Shown here one piece after another: positions 53,937 through 63,193 of a stretch of DNA of 64,000 bases. Within the stretch, counting starts at the first letter, position 1. Every line of letters starts with the position of its first letter. Position numbers and translations under genes: made by a program. The notes under the pieces are model-generated. The model made no database searches, was not told where the DNA came from, and saw nothing but the letters and a program-made list of their open reading frames with translations. The stretch is from the NCBI GenBank assembly GCA_963710645.1, contig CAVQBD010000004.1:124001-188000 (forward strand), given 5' to 3'. The DNA comes from FEB-10 sp963710645. GTDB lineage: Bacteria > Acidobacteriota > Thermoanaerobaculia > Thermoanaerobaculales > Sulfomarinibacteraceae.

Positions 53937-56083
53937 GGCAGCACCACCCGGTCCTCGCTCTCGAGCTCGACCCCCGCGATCTTCCAACGATCGGCATCGA
54001 CCCGCAGGGTGAGCACTCCGTTGTAGATATTTTGTCGATGGTGGACGTGCTGGAGGTGACGCACTCTGGCAGTCACCACCCAGCGGGAGTCGTATGCGAA
54101 GCCCTCCCCGGCATTCGCCATGTCCAATGGCTGCCCAATCTCCAGCACGCTCACGTCGCGCACGGTGACCTCGGCACCCTCGCGGGTGCCGGCCGTCAAT
54201 CGCCTGCGGCTATCGAGGTAGAGGTCGTCCACAAGGTCTCCGGTCACGTTCTCGGACAGTGTGTCATAGAGCTCATCCTCGTCTGCGAGATTGAACGCAT
54301 GATACGTCGCAGATAACACGCTGGCCACCACCCGGCGGGCGTCCTCCCCCTCCGGTGCGTGGGGGACGAAGAACGGGTTTCGTACCGCCACGGTACCAAA
54401 GGGGAGCAGAAGAAAGGCTGCACCAAGCAGGATCCAGTGTGTCGCACTCAGGTCTCTGGCCACGCCCAATTCTCGCGCCACCCGTCCTCTGCGGGGCCAG
54501 AGCAGCACTGCCGCCACGACAAGGACCACCGACAGCAGGGGGATCGTGAGCCGTCCCAGCGCCGCCCCTGTGGCCACCTCGGTTTCGAACCACACGCGAT
54601 AGTCAGCCAACCGCCAAACGACTGCCGCCAACGCAATTACCCCACCCGCCACACGGACCCAACCCGGGATTGTTGTTGTCCCGATGTTGCGGGCCACTGA
54701 CAGAACGGCAAAGAGCACACAGGTCGCAGCCAGGACCGAACCGACCGCCGAACCGGTCGACTTTGAGACGTTTGCCAGCAACTCGAGGCCGGTGGACCAC
54801 CCATTGGCGAAGATCGCCATCGAGCCCACGATGAGGACCCACCGCGATGGAAGCGGACGGCCGGCAGCCAGCGATCCGCCGAGCAGCAGTAATGAACCTG
54901 CCACCACCACCCCGGCCAGTGGCAACGGGACACCGAGCAGTCCCGGAACCAGACCCGCCCCCGCCAGCACCGCAAATCCCGTCACCGCCCGGCCGCCGCC
55001 CATGCCCGCCGCCACAAGGACCGGCGCCAGCACTGCGGCCAGCAGGGCCAGCTCCACCGGCGCCCTCTGCATGCCGCTCAACAGCTCGCCGAAGCTCACC
55101 AGACGCGCCAGTGCCATGCCGGTGGCCAGACTGCCGACCACGTATCCGACCGCTCTGGACGCCGGTGCCAACCAGCGTCCGCCCCGCGCCAACGTCAACA
55201 CCGCCCGCAACTCCACCGCCGCTGCCGAAATCAACACCAGCCCCAGGCCCGTTCCCAAACCGAAGATCACTAGGGCAATGAGCTGCTCGGCATTCGACAA
55301 GCCGTCGGACGCCACGGCCTCGGGCTGCGCGCCGCCATAGAGCAGACCCAGCAGCACGGTGGCGGGCCACAGAGGCTTCAGCCATCCGCGCCAACCATCC
55401 CCTCCGCCGGCCAGGGCCACCGCCGGGACCGCAGCGGTAACCAACGTGAAACCGTCGCGCACCAGTGGGTGCACCAGCAACCAACCGTTGCCGCCGAGCC
55501 ACTGTGCCACCATATGAGCCAGAGCAAATCCCGCGGCCCCGGCGAGAACTTCGCGCCAGCGGGCACCACCGGCCACCACGACAACAACCAACAACCAGAG
55601 TGGAAGCTGGCGCAGCACACGGCGCATGCCTTCGACAACGGCGTGGCCTCCCAGAGCCGACAGGGACGGCGGCGGCGGCACCAAAAAGCCGGGCCGCGAT
55701 GGGCGCAAAATTCCCGTGTATTCGCGCCCATCGAGGTTGGTGAGGGTAAAGGCCAGGTCGGTTTGGGTTCCAAGAAGGCCCTCGATCAACACCGCTTCAC
55801 CGGCCAGGGTTTGAGGATCACACGCCACAGTCCAGGCGGTCGTGTGGCCTCCACCGGACACGCCCACGACGCGCTCGGTGAGATCGCGGCAGGTGGGCGG
55901 CAGCAGCGGCTCGGCCCGCAGCTTGCGCCCCTCCACGATGGGCAGGGTGAAGACGACCTCGTAGGTGCCTGGCTCGGTCTCCTCGAGGGTCAGCCGGGCA
56001 GGGAAAGCGACATCCGCACCCACGTTGCCAGCTAGAATCCAGAGCAGGACCAGGCAGAGGAGAACAATTCGCGACCGCGTCAT
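53921..56083 (-). CDS. Large membrane protein with HupE/UreJ-like region
   Basis: A 720-residue protein. A signal peptide (about 1-24), an exported beta-rich segment (about 25-145), then a HupE/UreJ_2-like membrane stretch (GARWREVLAGAAGFALAHMVAQWLGG...) and about ten further helices to about residue 560. A soluble C-terminal domain (about 590-715) contains YHAFNLADEDELYDTLSENVTGDLVDDLYLDSRRRL, a region also seen in ABC-associated proteins of unknown role. Stop overlaps the ATPase start. Transported substrate unknown. Confidence 0.78.
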   Translation of the reverse strand: MTRSRIVLLCLVLLWILAGNVGADVAFPARLTLEETEPGTYEVVFTLPIVEGRKLRAEPLLPPTCRDLTERVVGVSGGGHTTAWTVACDPQTLAGEAVLIEGLLGTQTDLAFTLTNLDGREYTGILRPSRPGFLVPPPPSLSALGGHAVVEGMRRVLRQLPLWLLVVVVVAGGARWREVLAGAAGFALAHMVAQWLGGNGWLLVHPLVRDGFTLVTAAVPAVALAGGGDGWRGWLKPLWPATVLLGLLYGGAQPEAVASDGLSNAEQLIALVIFGLGTGLGLVLISAAAVELRAVLTLARGGRWLAPASRAVGYVVGSLATGMALARLVSFGELLSGMQRAPVELALLAAVLAPVLVAAGMGGGRAVTGFAVLAGAGLVPGLLGVPLPLAGVVVAGSLLLLGGSLAAGRPLPSRWVLIVGSMAIFANGWSTGLELLANVSKSTGSAVGSVLAATCVLFAVLSVARNIGTTTIPGWVRVAGGVIALAAVVWRLADYRVWFETEVATGAALGRLTIPLLSVVLVVAAVLLWPRRGRVARELGVARDLSATHWILLGAAFLLLPFGTVAVRNPFFVPHAPEGEDARRVVASVLSATYHAFNLADEDELYDTLSENVTGDLVDDLYLDSRRRLTAGTREGAEVTVRDVSVLEIGQPLDMANAGEGFAYDSRWVVTARVRHLQHVHHRQNIYNGVLTLRVDADRWKIAGVELESEDRVVLPWTPK

Positions 56084-56952
56084 TCGGACGCCGTCTCCAA
56101 AACCTCACGCACGGGCTTATCGAGCATGATCTGGTAATTCTGGGCAATCTCCTGATAGAGCTGTTCTTTGGCCGCTAGACGGGCCTCGTACTCCATGTCC
56201 CCGATGACCCGGGCGCCGATCTCCCGCGGTTCGGGGATCCGAGAGTCTTGCCGTGTGATCACCTTGACCAGATGCAGACCGTAGCCGGAGTCCACGGGCC
56301 CCTCCCAATCGCCAACTTCCTGGGCCACAACGGAGACCGCGAAATCCTCACCGAAGGTCGAGCGGATCTCGGGCTCGGTCTGTCCCGAAACCACCGACGG
56401 CAACATGATGGAGTCTCCCCACGAGTCGAGATCCTGCTCATCCGGATCGTCGAGACGGAGCCGTACCAACATCTCCTCGGCATCCTGCGATGCGGAGGCT
56501 CCCCGCCTGTCTGGGCTGACGTAGACCTGAGCAAAACTCACCACTGCGGGAAGCCGATACCGCTCCTGGCGCAGCGCGAAGTAGGCCTCCACCTCGTCGT
56601 CGGTTGGCGGCTCGCGCATGGCCTGGGACGACGCCAGAAACTCCATCTTCTGCTGCATGGCGCGCCGTACCACCAGGTCGTCGCGATCGTAACCTCTGGC
56701 CAGGGCCTCGCGGTAAAGCACTTCTTGACGGATGAACTTCTCGAGCTCGCCGCGGAGCTCCACCGCCGTCGGCTCACGCTGCCATGTGCGATAGAACCCA
56801 GCCTGCAGCTGCATCAGATCGGCGCCGGTCACCACAACCCGGCGCGCCTCGTCTCCGGTTGGAGGACCCTTCCCGATGACAATCGCCGCCGCCACGAAAA
56901 AGCCGAGGATCACTATGTGGGTCGCCGGATGGCGCAAAATGGGTGAATTCAC
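56080..56952 (-). CDS. Peptidylprolyl isomerase-like protein (PpiC/SurA type)
   Basis: A 290-residue protein from GTG 56952 (AGGAGGGT upstream). It has one membrane helix (HIVILGFFVAAAIVI) then a SurA-N-like region (EKFIRQEVLYREALARGYDRDDLVVRRAMQQKMEFLA) and a rotamase-like domain (DSGYGLHLVKVITRQD). Likely a periplasmic chaperone. Its TGA overlaps the next gene start by 4 bp. It is the first gene of the operon PpiC-HupE/UreJ-like-LolD-like-FtsX-like. Confidence 0.87.
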   Translation of the reverse strand: MNSPILRHPATHIVILGFFVAAAIVIGKGPPTGDEARRVVVTGADLMQLQAGFYRTWQREPTAVELRGELEKFIRQEVLYREALARGYDRDDLVVRRAMQQKMEFLASSQAMREPPTDDEVEAYFALRQERYRLPAVVSFAQVYVSPDRRGASASQDAEEMLVRLRLDDPDEQDLDSWGDSIMLPSVVSGQTEPEIRSTFGEDFAVSVVAQEVGDWEGPVDSGYGLHLVKVITRQDSRIPEPREIGARVIGDMEYEARLAAKEQLYQEIAQNYQIMLDKPVREVLETASE

Positions 56953-57526
56953 GGTCCACAACCCTCCTGAAACAAAGATGATAGCCGGGCTTCGCCGTTG
57001 CGACACCCGCACGAGGCTGCCCATGCTCCTTGGGTGATCGGTTACAACCTACAAACAGACGACCTAGAACCCAGGTCCGGTTGAAGGAGAAAAACGAAGT
57101 GTGCGGCCGCGGTCGGATGCTGCCTGCTGCCTGATGCCTGGCAGGCCGGGTTGGTAGGCAACGCGGAACTCTGACTTCTGAACCCTGAACCCTTCATTGG
57201 GCACAGGGGCGGAACCAGGCGTCCACACTCTCCACACTTTCCATCGCGGTGCCAGGGCCGACACCCTTGACTCCCAGCTCCGTCGCCGTGCCATCGTGGT
57301 GCCAGGACCGACACTTCTGACACGCGGTATTAAGCGACAACACGATTCTCCCCGGAGAAGGCGTAGAAAGTGTCGGACCTGGCACCGGGGGTGATGTCTC
57401 CCCTAAGAAAGTGTCCGAAGTGTCGGTCCTGGCACCCGCAGGAACGACATGGAGTTTTGGGGCTCGGACCTCAGGACCACCAAGCGGGTGGGAAATCTCG
57501 AATCTCGTATCTCGTATCTCGACAGA
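56953..57526. repeat. Gene-free repeat cluster with paired GTGCCAGGxCCGACAC units
   Basis: Forward units at 57248-57264 and 57298-57316 and reversed units at 57368-57386 and 57418-57436. This arrangement repeats that of 50369-50557. TCTCGTA/TCTCGAA heptamers are at 57498-57520. No gene is seen. Confidence 0.75.
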
Positions 57527-58390
57527 TCAGAACCTCGCCCGCAGGAAAACGCTGAAATCGTTGATGTCGTAGGCAATGGAGGCGTCGAGCAGCGTCCCGT
57601 TTTCCTCGGTTTCAATTCCGGCCCAGTCGACATCGATGGTCGCCAAATTAAAGGCCCCACCAACCGAGAAATGATCCCCGATGAGGTACTCGATGCCAAG
57701 ACGGCCGACCCACTGACCACCTGAGATGTCCTCGACACTGACGTACAGCCAGCCCACGCCGGCTTGGAACCGCCAGTGTTCGGAGAACATCCGCCGGTAC
57801 TCGAAGTAGAGGTAGGGCAGCGGACCGGTGCCTTTCACGTCGCTGGTTCCCTCGCCCTGTTCTTCGCCGCCCTCCAGACTCCAGGCCAGCGTTGCCGAAA
57901 GCTCCAAGACGCGCAGACCGAGCCCGAAGCCGGCCGCCCACCGCTCCTTGACCCATGGGAAGTAGGTGTAATCGATGTAGAACTGGGTCACGTCGAAACC
58001 GAGATTGACCTCGGCGTCGATGGGGATCACCTCATCGCCCCACTTGATCTCCTCGAGGCTCTGCGAGGTGGCGTCACGGCTGATGTCCTGCCAGCGCACG
58101 CCCAACCTGTGCTTGCGGGCGATCTGCCACTCGAAGGCCAACGACGGAACGGTCTTCGACGCATCGAGGTCCAGGTCATCCTCGAAATTGAGGGTCGTGC
58201 CTCTTCCAAGCGCCTCGGAGTCGAGTCGGATCTCGGTCGACATACCCACCCAGCTGGCCTCAACCCTGAAGTTGAACTTGTCGAGCAGCGGTTCATAATC
58301 GCGCTGCGCTTCGGCGGGCGTTGCACAGACGATCGTCACAATGATGAGCAACGCCAAACCCAAGAATCGAGATGGCACACTGTTTGTCAT
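57527..58390 (-). CDS. Outer membrane beta-barrel protein
   Basis: A 287-residue protein with a signal peptide (cleavage near EAQ-RD) and alternating beta strands: FNFRVEASWVGMSTEIRLDSE, RKHRLGVRWQDISRDA, FDVTQFYIDYTYFPWVKERWAAGFGLGLR, VKGTGPLPYLYFEYRRMF, ending SVFLRARF with a C-terminal Phe. Similar small barrels appear next to polysaccharide or surface genes. No specific function assigned. Confidence 0.83.
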   Translation of the reverse strand: MTNSVPSRFLGLALLIIVTIVCATPAEAQRDYEPLLDKFNFRVEASWVGMSTEIRLDSEALGRGTTLNFEDDLDLDASKTVPSLAFEWQIARKHRLGVRWQDISRDATSQSLEEIKWGDEVIPIDAEVNLGFDVTQFYIDYTYFPWVKERWAAGFGLGLRVLELSATLAWSLEGGEEQGEGTSDVKGTGPLPYLYFEYRRMFSEHWRFQAGVGWLYVSVEDISGGQWVGRLGIEYLIGDHFSVGGAFNLATIDVDWAGIETEENGTLLDASIAYDINDFSVFLRARF

Positions 58391-58742
58391 CGTTGACCCC
58401 TTCCAGTCACTGTGATCTCGTGCACGATCATACCGCGTTCGTCGGCCCATGTGGGACTCTCGTCGGTTGCGGAAGGAAACGGCTTCGAAGATGATGGGAG
58501 AGCGGGCGCCTTCGCCGATCTCGAAGGCCCCACGCCGCCGGAAAGGGACTGGCGGTGCGGGTCCCCCCGAAGCTCAGCCTGTACTCTCCACCGAGTTTCG
58601 TCGCGAGGGAGGTAAAGCACAAGTATCCGTTGGGTTTATCGTAAATTGGGCGACACAGGCCATGGACAATGGGTCCATTGATTCCACGCTCCCAATTTCA
58701 CCACGCCACTCTAGCCCAACCGGTCCACCGATCTTCGACTGA
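58391..58742. other. Gap with no recognised feature
   Basis: 352 bp between two leftward outer membrane protein genes. ORFs here give low-complexity products. ATGGACAATGGGTCCAT (about 58662-58678) is a short hairpin. Nothing else was seen. Confidence 0.5.
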
Positions 58743-59564
58743 TCAGAACGGGAAGTTGAAACTGAGCCGATATCCGCTTTGGCGATCGCCGAACCGGTAT
58801 CCGAGGGCGATCCAGGGCATCTTGATTTTCCAGAGCTTGACGATTGGGTCGGTGGCGAAACTCAACCCGACCTCGTAGTTCCATTCGATATTTATGGGCC
58901 CCTCGGTAATCAACTCGAACTCGAGGTTCGAATAGTGACGGGCGACGGCGTACATGCCGCCGTGAGCCTCCTTCGATCCCACTGAAAAGCCGAGCGGCAA
59001 CTGCGCGTCGGCGCCGATCTCCACCGTTGAGTACCAGTTCTTGACCGCCACCGACGTGGTGTTGTTGCGGTACCTAAGGGCGCCACCGACCATGACGTCG
59101 AAGGGTCCGGGCTGGTACTCGCCCCTGGCGCGAATCCCCGCCGCGTACAGTAACTCAACCCCGCCTGTGGCAGTGTCGTCGGCGACACCCAATTCGACGA
59201 ACGGTTTGAGGACCCACCGGTCTCCCACCGGTACAAGAAACTCCGCGCCCGGGATGAATGCAATGGACTGAAAGCTGTCGAAGAAATCGCCCACATTGGT
59301 GGCGGTCTCCAACTGAAAGGTGCCGAGCGAGATCGGAAAATACAGACGGAGGCCCCACGGCTTGTCCTTGAGCTTGCGCGGCCGATACGAGATCGAAATG
59401 CGGTAGATTTGGAAGGACTTGGCCTCGGCGTCTTCTATGGTGCCGGATTGCCTCGGCAGCATCGCAAGCGGGATGTCTTCGTCGAAAGCCCTTGCCGGTG
59501 CCACAGCTCCCAGCACGAGTGCCAGGACACCAAATATCAGGACTGCTCTTCGAACCGAATCCAT
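58743..59564 (-). CDS. Outer membrane protein, hypothetical
   Basis: A 273-residue protein from ATG 59564 with a signal peptide (cleavage near ARA-FD). Beta-strand-rich sequence: RISISYRPRKLKDKPWGLRLYFPISLGTFQLE, LKPFVELGVADDTATGGVELLYAAGIRARGEYQPG, ending SGYRLSFNFPF with a terminal Phe. Likely a barrel of unknown function. The start was chosen because the signal peptide begins there. Confidence 0.8.
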   Translation of the reverse strand: MDSVRRAVLIFGVLALVLGAVAPARAFDEDIPLAMLPRQSGTIEDAEAKSFQIYRISISYRPRKLKDKPWGLRLYFPISLGTFQLETATNVGDFFDSFQSIAFIPGAEFLVPVGDRWVLKPFVELGVADDTATGGVELLYAAGIRARGEYQPGPFDVMVGGALRYRNNTTSVAVKNWYSTVEIGADAQLPLGFSVGSKEAHGGMYAVARHYSNLEFELITEGPINIEWNYEVGLSFATDPIVKLWKIKMPWIALGYRFGDRQSGYRLSFNFPF

Positions 59565-59640
59565 GGCCACCAGACTACAGGACCTGTTCTTGTTCTCGCT
59601 CGAGTGGTTTCGAGCGGTTGGTACCGAACACCTGACCGTA

Positions 59641-59924
59641 AGTGCCAGGGCCGACACTGGTGACAACCTCGGGAAGCGCCATGGGGAGAGGAGCACGATG
59701 AAGAAAGTTGAACGTTAGACGTTAAACGTTGAACGTTCCCTCCCCCCCAACCGGAGCGAGGTGGGCGCGTATGGCGGGCGTGCCGTCTCTGACGATTTTG
59801 GGTCGCGGTCGAACGGTCTGCGTGCCGCGACGAGTCCCAAACATCGTCAGAGGGGGAACCCCCGGGGAGCGCCATGGGGACTGGAGCACGATGAAGAAAG
59901 TTGAACGTTAGACGTTAAACGTTG
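59641..59924. repeat. Tandemly duplicated intergenic repeat with heptamer array left of element 2
   Basis: 59641-59658 is a GTGCCAGGGCCGACACT unit. GAGCACGATGAAGAAAGTTGAACG occurs at about 59693-59716 and 59885-59908, so about 190 bp is repeated. Between lie CCCCCCCCAACCGGAGCGAGGTGGG and 59757-59880, a GCGGGCGTGCC...GGTGGCAACC...GGGGAGCGC-type repeat. The first copy reads straight through GACGTTAAACGTTGAACG; the second is cut by the element after GACGTTAAACGTTG. Confidence 0.75.
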
Positions 59925-60079
59925 GGTTCATCCGGATTTCCGTGAGATGGGCAGTGGTTGAATTTGAAATGAGAAATGAGAAATGTGATATTCGGGATGT
60001 TCCATCGCACCGACCTCGTGTGCAGTGGTGGAGTCCATCCGGCGACAGCAGCCAGAATATCTGCTGCGAGGAGCCCCAA

Positions 60080-60433
60080 TCAGCACTTTGGGTTGAGCAA
60101 ACGCCAGGTCATGGCACGGACTTGATCGAAGAGCTGCAGCGATGCGTTCGCGCGAGTGGAGTCTATCGCCCCAGCATGAACCAGGAGGCGAAGATGGCAA
60201 TCCACCTCTTTCGCGGAGCCGTAGGCGATTCGCCAATGATGGAGTCTATCCCGGCCCGTTCGGCCGTGGCCTTCTGCAATGTTGGCGGGAACCGATGACG
60301 CCGATCTGATCACCTGATCGGCGAGGCTCTTGACGGGAGCCGGCACTCGTTTGACGAGGGAGATGGCTTCCCCGGCCGCCTCGATGGCCTTGCCGTAGAC
60401 GATGAGTTGGTTGCCTTGGCACGCGTCGATCAT
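60080..60433 (-). CDS. Four-helix-bundle protein (23S rRNA intervening-sequence type), second copy
   Basis: A 117-residue homologue of the 7624-7977 product. Same core IRSASSVPANIAEGHGR, then HHWRIAYGSAKEVDCHLRLLVHAGAI and a closing LFDQVRAMTWRLLNPK. Differences are scattered over the sequence, so the pair is old rather than a recent duplication. ATG 60433 has GGAGGTG 3 nt upstream, as in copy 1. Confidence 0.9.
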   Translation of the reverse strand: MIDACQGNQLIVYGKAIEAAGEAISLVKRVPAPVKSLADQVIRSASSVPANIAEGHGRTGRDRLHHWRIAYGSAKEVDCHLRLLVHAGAIDSTRANASLQLFDQVRAMTWRLLNPKC

Positions 60434-60574
60434 GATCACCTCCGGGTCGTCCATGAAACTCTCTCGACGTCGATCTGTCTCCGGATGTCAAGGGTCGTCC
60501 GACGACTTGTCTTGCCCTTGACATCCGGAGACAGATCGACGATTCCCTCCGAGCGAACGACCCGGAGGTGATCA
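60433..60574. repeat. Long palindrome over the start of the four-helix-bundle gene, copy 2
   Basis: Outer arms 60433-60450 and 60557-60574 are perfect over 18 bp and contain GGAGGTG. Inner arms 60469-60494 and 60515-60540 are perfect over 26 bp, including GATGTCAAGGG/CCCTTGACATC, around a 20-nt loop. The inner stem is longer than in copy 1 but the CAAGGG-type core is shared. Confidence 0.88.
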
Positions 60575-60840
60575 CGATGCGCTCTGAGGAACAGCTATCA
60601 GCGGCAGTCGGCAGCGGCCGGGACAGGGACAGCAACCGGCGTCCGGGGCAGATGGCAGTATCGGTGGACAGCGACCGCAACCCGGAGCAATCCCAGCTGA
60701 TCACTGCCGCGGCCCCTGATCGCTGACGCAGCCGCCGATCACGGACGCTGTCCCTGATTGCCGTCGCTGCCCCTGCCGCCTGAATCCCCGCACGGAGACG
60801 GGCACGCAGAAACCCCACCTCACGATTCCCCGGATGAACC

Positions 60841-61118
60841 AAACGTTGAACGTTCCCTCCCCCCCAACCGGAGCGAGGTGGGCGCGTATGGCGGGCGCGC
60901 CACTTCTGACATTGTTCGTGGGAATGATGATCGCCCTGGACATGAGGCTCAGGGGTGGCAACCGCGGGGAGCGCGATGGGGAGCGGGGAGCGTTCAAGTC
61001 GGGACGGCTACAACGACCTCCCGGATCTATCATCTCGCATCTCGCATCTTGAATCCGGGCGGACAGGGAATCGGAATTCTGGTATCCGGCATCTGGGATC
61101 CGGGCGGGTGGCCGGAAC
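60841..61118. repeat. Right flank of element 2 and intergenic repeat
   Basis: 60841-60905 continues the AACGTTG array and the CCAACCGGAGCGAGGTGGG sequence. 60882-60985 is another GCGGGCGCGCC...GTGGCAACC...GGGGAGCGC repeat copy. 61033-61050 has TCTCGCA heptamers. No gene. Confidence 0.7.
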
Positions 61119-61688
61119 CTACTTTCCCTTGGCCTGCTGAGCCCTCTGCTTCTGGAACTGTTTGACCATCTTCTTGAGCGCCTTGTCGATCTGCTTGTCC
61201 GCCTTCTGCGGATCCTCGGGCACCGTCCCGCTGGTGGATCCGCGCCAGACGATCTCGTTGGTCTTGGCGTCCCAAATATCGATCACCAGGGTGCCGCGTT
61301 CATAAGTCGTGGCAGTGGTCACCGAACTCCCCATGGTGCCGCCCCAGTAGGGATCCCAGCCCCAGCCGGGACCGTATCCGTAGCCGTAGGTGGTCGTGCT
61401 GAACCTGACATCCTCGTAGGTGCCGACGTGGTAGGTCACGTAGAGATCAGGATCCGTCGGATCCTCGACACCACCTCCCTTGGCGAGGTAGTACTCGATG
61501 GCGTTCTTGATGCGCGAGTGCATGAACGGCGACGCACCCTCGATGGAGGTCTCCGGGGTGGGTCCCCAGGCAAAGGTTTTGTACGAGTCGAAGTCGGCGT
61601 TGCGGTCATAGTCCACGTGGACCGACTGTGCCGCCACCGGCAAGGCGGCCAAGGTCAAAATGATGGCGATTCCAAAAGCTCTTTTCAC
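61119..61688 (-). CDS. DUF4136 family exported protein, paralogue
   Basis: A 189-residue protein from GTG 61688 (GGAGG upstream), with a signal peptide (cleavage near VAA-QS) and the same DUF4136-like pattern as the 51125-51688 product: VHVDYDRNADFDSYKTFAWGPTPETS, MHSRIKNAIEYYLAKGGG, GTLVIDIWDAKTNEIVWRGSTSG. It ends in a basic KKMVKQFQKQRAQQAKGK tail absent from the other copy. Upstream codons of the open frame run into hldE. Function unknown. Confidence 0.87.
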   Translation of the reverse strand: MKRAFGIAIILTLAALPVAAQSVHVDYDRNADFDSYKTFAWGPTPETSIEGASPFMHSRIKNAIEYYLAKGGGVEDPTDPDLYVTYHVGTYEDVRFSTTTYGYGYGPGWGWDPYWGGTMGSSVTTATTYERGTLVIDIWDAKTNEIVWRGSTSGTVPEDPQKADKQIDKALKKMVKQFQKQRAQQAKGK

Positions 61689-61708
61689 CGTGCCTCCAAG
61701 ATGTCCAC

Positions 61709-63193
61709 TCAGTCCGGGTCGGTTCGACGAATTCTCTCGATCAGTTTGCTGGTGGAGTGTTCCGGCAGCAGCCGCACGAGCTCCACCGATCCGCCATAGG
61801 ACTCCACGAGCTCTCGACCCACCACCTCTTCCAGCTGGTAGTCTTCGCCCTTCACCAAGATGTCGGGGCGAATCAGTTCGAGGGTCTCGAGCGGCGTGTC
61901 CTCGCCGAAAATCGTCACGGCGTCGACGCAACTCAGGGCAGCAAGCAATGCGGCCCGCTCGCCCTCCGGCATGAGCGGCCGACCGTCACCCTTGAGCCGC
62001 CGCACCGAGTCGTCGCTGTTGATGGCCAGCACCAGCACATCGCCGAGCTCGGCCGCCTCGCGCAGCACCGAGAGGTGACCGATGTGGAGCAGATCGAAGC
62101 ATCCGTTGGTGAAAACGACCCGCTTGCCCTGCAGTCGCCACGACTCCACCTGGGCCGCCAACCCGTTGCGGCTCATGACCTTGCCAGTGGGCTTTTCGCC
62201 CAATGCGGCCATGAGGTCCGACGGCGGCACGGCTGCGGTGCCCACCTCGCCCACCGCGATGCCCGCCGCCACGTTTGCCAGACGGCTGGCGTCCTCCAAC
62301 CCGGCGCCTGCGCCAAGACCGAGGGCGATGACCGCTACCGCGGTGTCGCCGGCGCCCGTGACATCAAAGACCGCCCGACGCTGGGCCCGAATGGGTGTGA
62401 TTTCGCCGTCTCGGCGCACCACCAGCATGCCCCGCTCGCCGAGGGTCACCACCAACGCATCGAGACTCGTGCCGGCCAGCACGCCACGTGCGGCGTCGGC
62501 AATGGCATCGTCATCGGCCGAGTTCAGATCGCGACCGGTGGCGGTCTCCAACTCTCGAAGATTAGGTTTGACGACGTTGGCCGCACCGTAGGCCTCCAGG
62601 TCCGCTCGCTTGGGATCCACCACCACGGGAACACCCGCCCGTCGCGCCGCCGAAACCAACAGAGCCATGGAGTGATCTGTGAGGAATCCCTTGGCGTAGT
62701 CGCTGAGTATCAGGACATCCGGTGGATCTCCCGTCTCCAATTTTGCCACCAGCCCCGCAGCCACATCGTCGGGACACGGGCTCTGGTCCTCCCAGTCGAG
62801 GCGCAGCAGTTGTTGGCGGTGGCCCAGAACCCGTACCTTGTGGGTCGTGGGCACGTTTTCCATCCGCCCCACGGCGCGGCTGTCGATGCCGTTGTCGGCG
62901 CACGCGGAGAGCACGGTGTCACCGGCTGCGTCGGAGCCGATCACGCCGCAGAGGCTCACCTTTGCCCCGAGGGCTGCGATCTGCCGCGCCACGTTTGTGG
63001 CGCCCCCGAGGCGCCACATTCGCTCGCGGACGTGGACAACCGGCACCGGCGCCTCGGGCGAGACCCGCCCCACATTGCCCACGATGTACTCGTCCAGCAT
63101 GATGTCCCCGGCCACCCAGACGTGGAGCTCGGGGAAACGGGAAACGATTTCCGCCAGCCGGTCCTCGGCGTGATTCTCCCGGCTCATGTCCAT
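61709..63193 (-). CDS. hldE: Bifunctional heptokinase / heptose-1-phosphate adenylyltransferase
   Basis: A 494-residue protein. The N-terminal ribokinase-like domain (about 1-330) has GAGDTAVAVIALGLGAG and the kinase GAGD Asp; the C-terminal nucleotidyltransferase has FTNGCFDLLHIGH and GDVLVLAINSDDSVRRLKG. It phosphorylates D-glycero-D-manno-heptose 7-phosphate and then makes ADP-heptose for LPS core. GGAGGGG precedes the ATG at 63193, a few bases from the gmhA stop (63184). Confidence 0.95.
   Translation of the reverse strand: MDMSRENHAEDRLAEIVSRFPELHVWVAGDIMLDEYIVGNVGRVSPEAPVPVVHVRERMWRLGGATNVARQIAALGAKVSLCGVIGSDAAGDTVLSACADNGIDSRAVGRMENVPTTHKVRVLGHRQQLLRLDWEDQSPCPDDVAAGLVAKLETGDPPDVLILSDYAKGFLTDHSMALLVSAARRAGVPVVVDPKRADLEAYGAANVVKPNLRELETATGRDLNSADDDAIADAARGVLAGTSLDALVVTLGERGMLVVRRDGEITPIRAQRRAVFDVTGAGDTAVAVIALGLGAGAGLEDASRLANVAAGIAVGEVGTAAVPPSDLMAALGEKPTGKVMSRNGLAAQVESWRLQGKRVVFTNGCFDLLHIGHLSVLREAAELGDVLVLAINSDDSVRRLKGDGRPLMPEGERAALLAALSCVDAVTIFGEDTPLETLELIRPDILVKGEDYQLEEVVGRELVESYGGSVELVRLLPEHSTSKLIERIRRTDPD

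Larger units (their letters stand above)
59925..60840 (-). mobile_element. 0.9-kb element with terminal inverted repeats carrying a four-helix-bundle gene (copy 2)
   Basis: Ends GGTTCATCCGGATTTCCGTG and, inverted, GGTTCATCCGGGGAATCGTG match element 1. Identical octamers AAACGTTG flank it (59917-59924 and 60841-60848). The same flanking sequence without the element is at about 59711-59760 (an apparent empty copy), which contains one AAACGTTG; this supports an 8-bp target duplication. Contents: four-helix-bundle gene, palindrome 60433-60574, CAGCGGCAGTCGGCAGC/GCTGCCCCTGCCGC subterminal inverted repeats. No transposase. 916 bp long. Confidence 0.8.
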
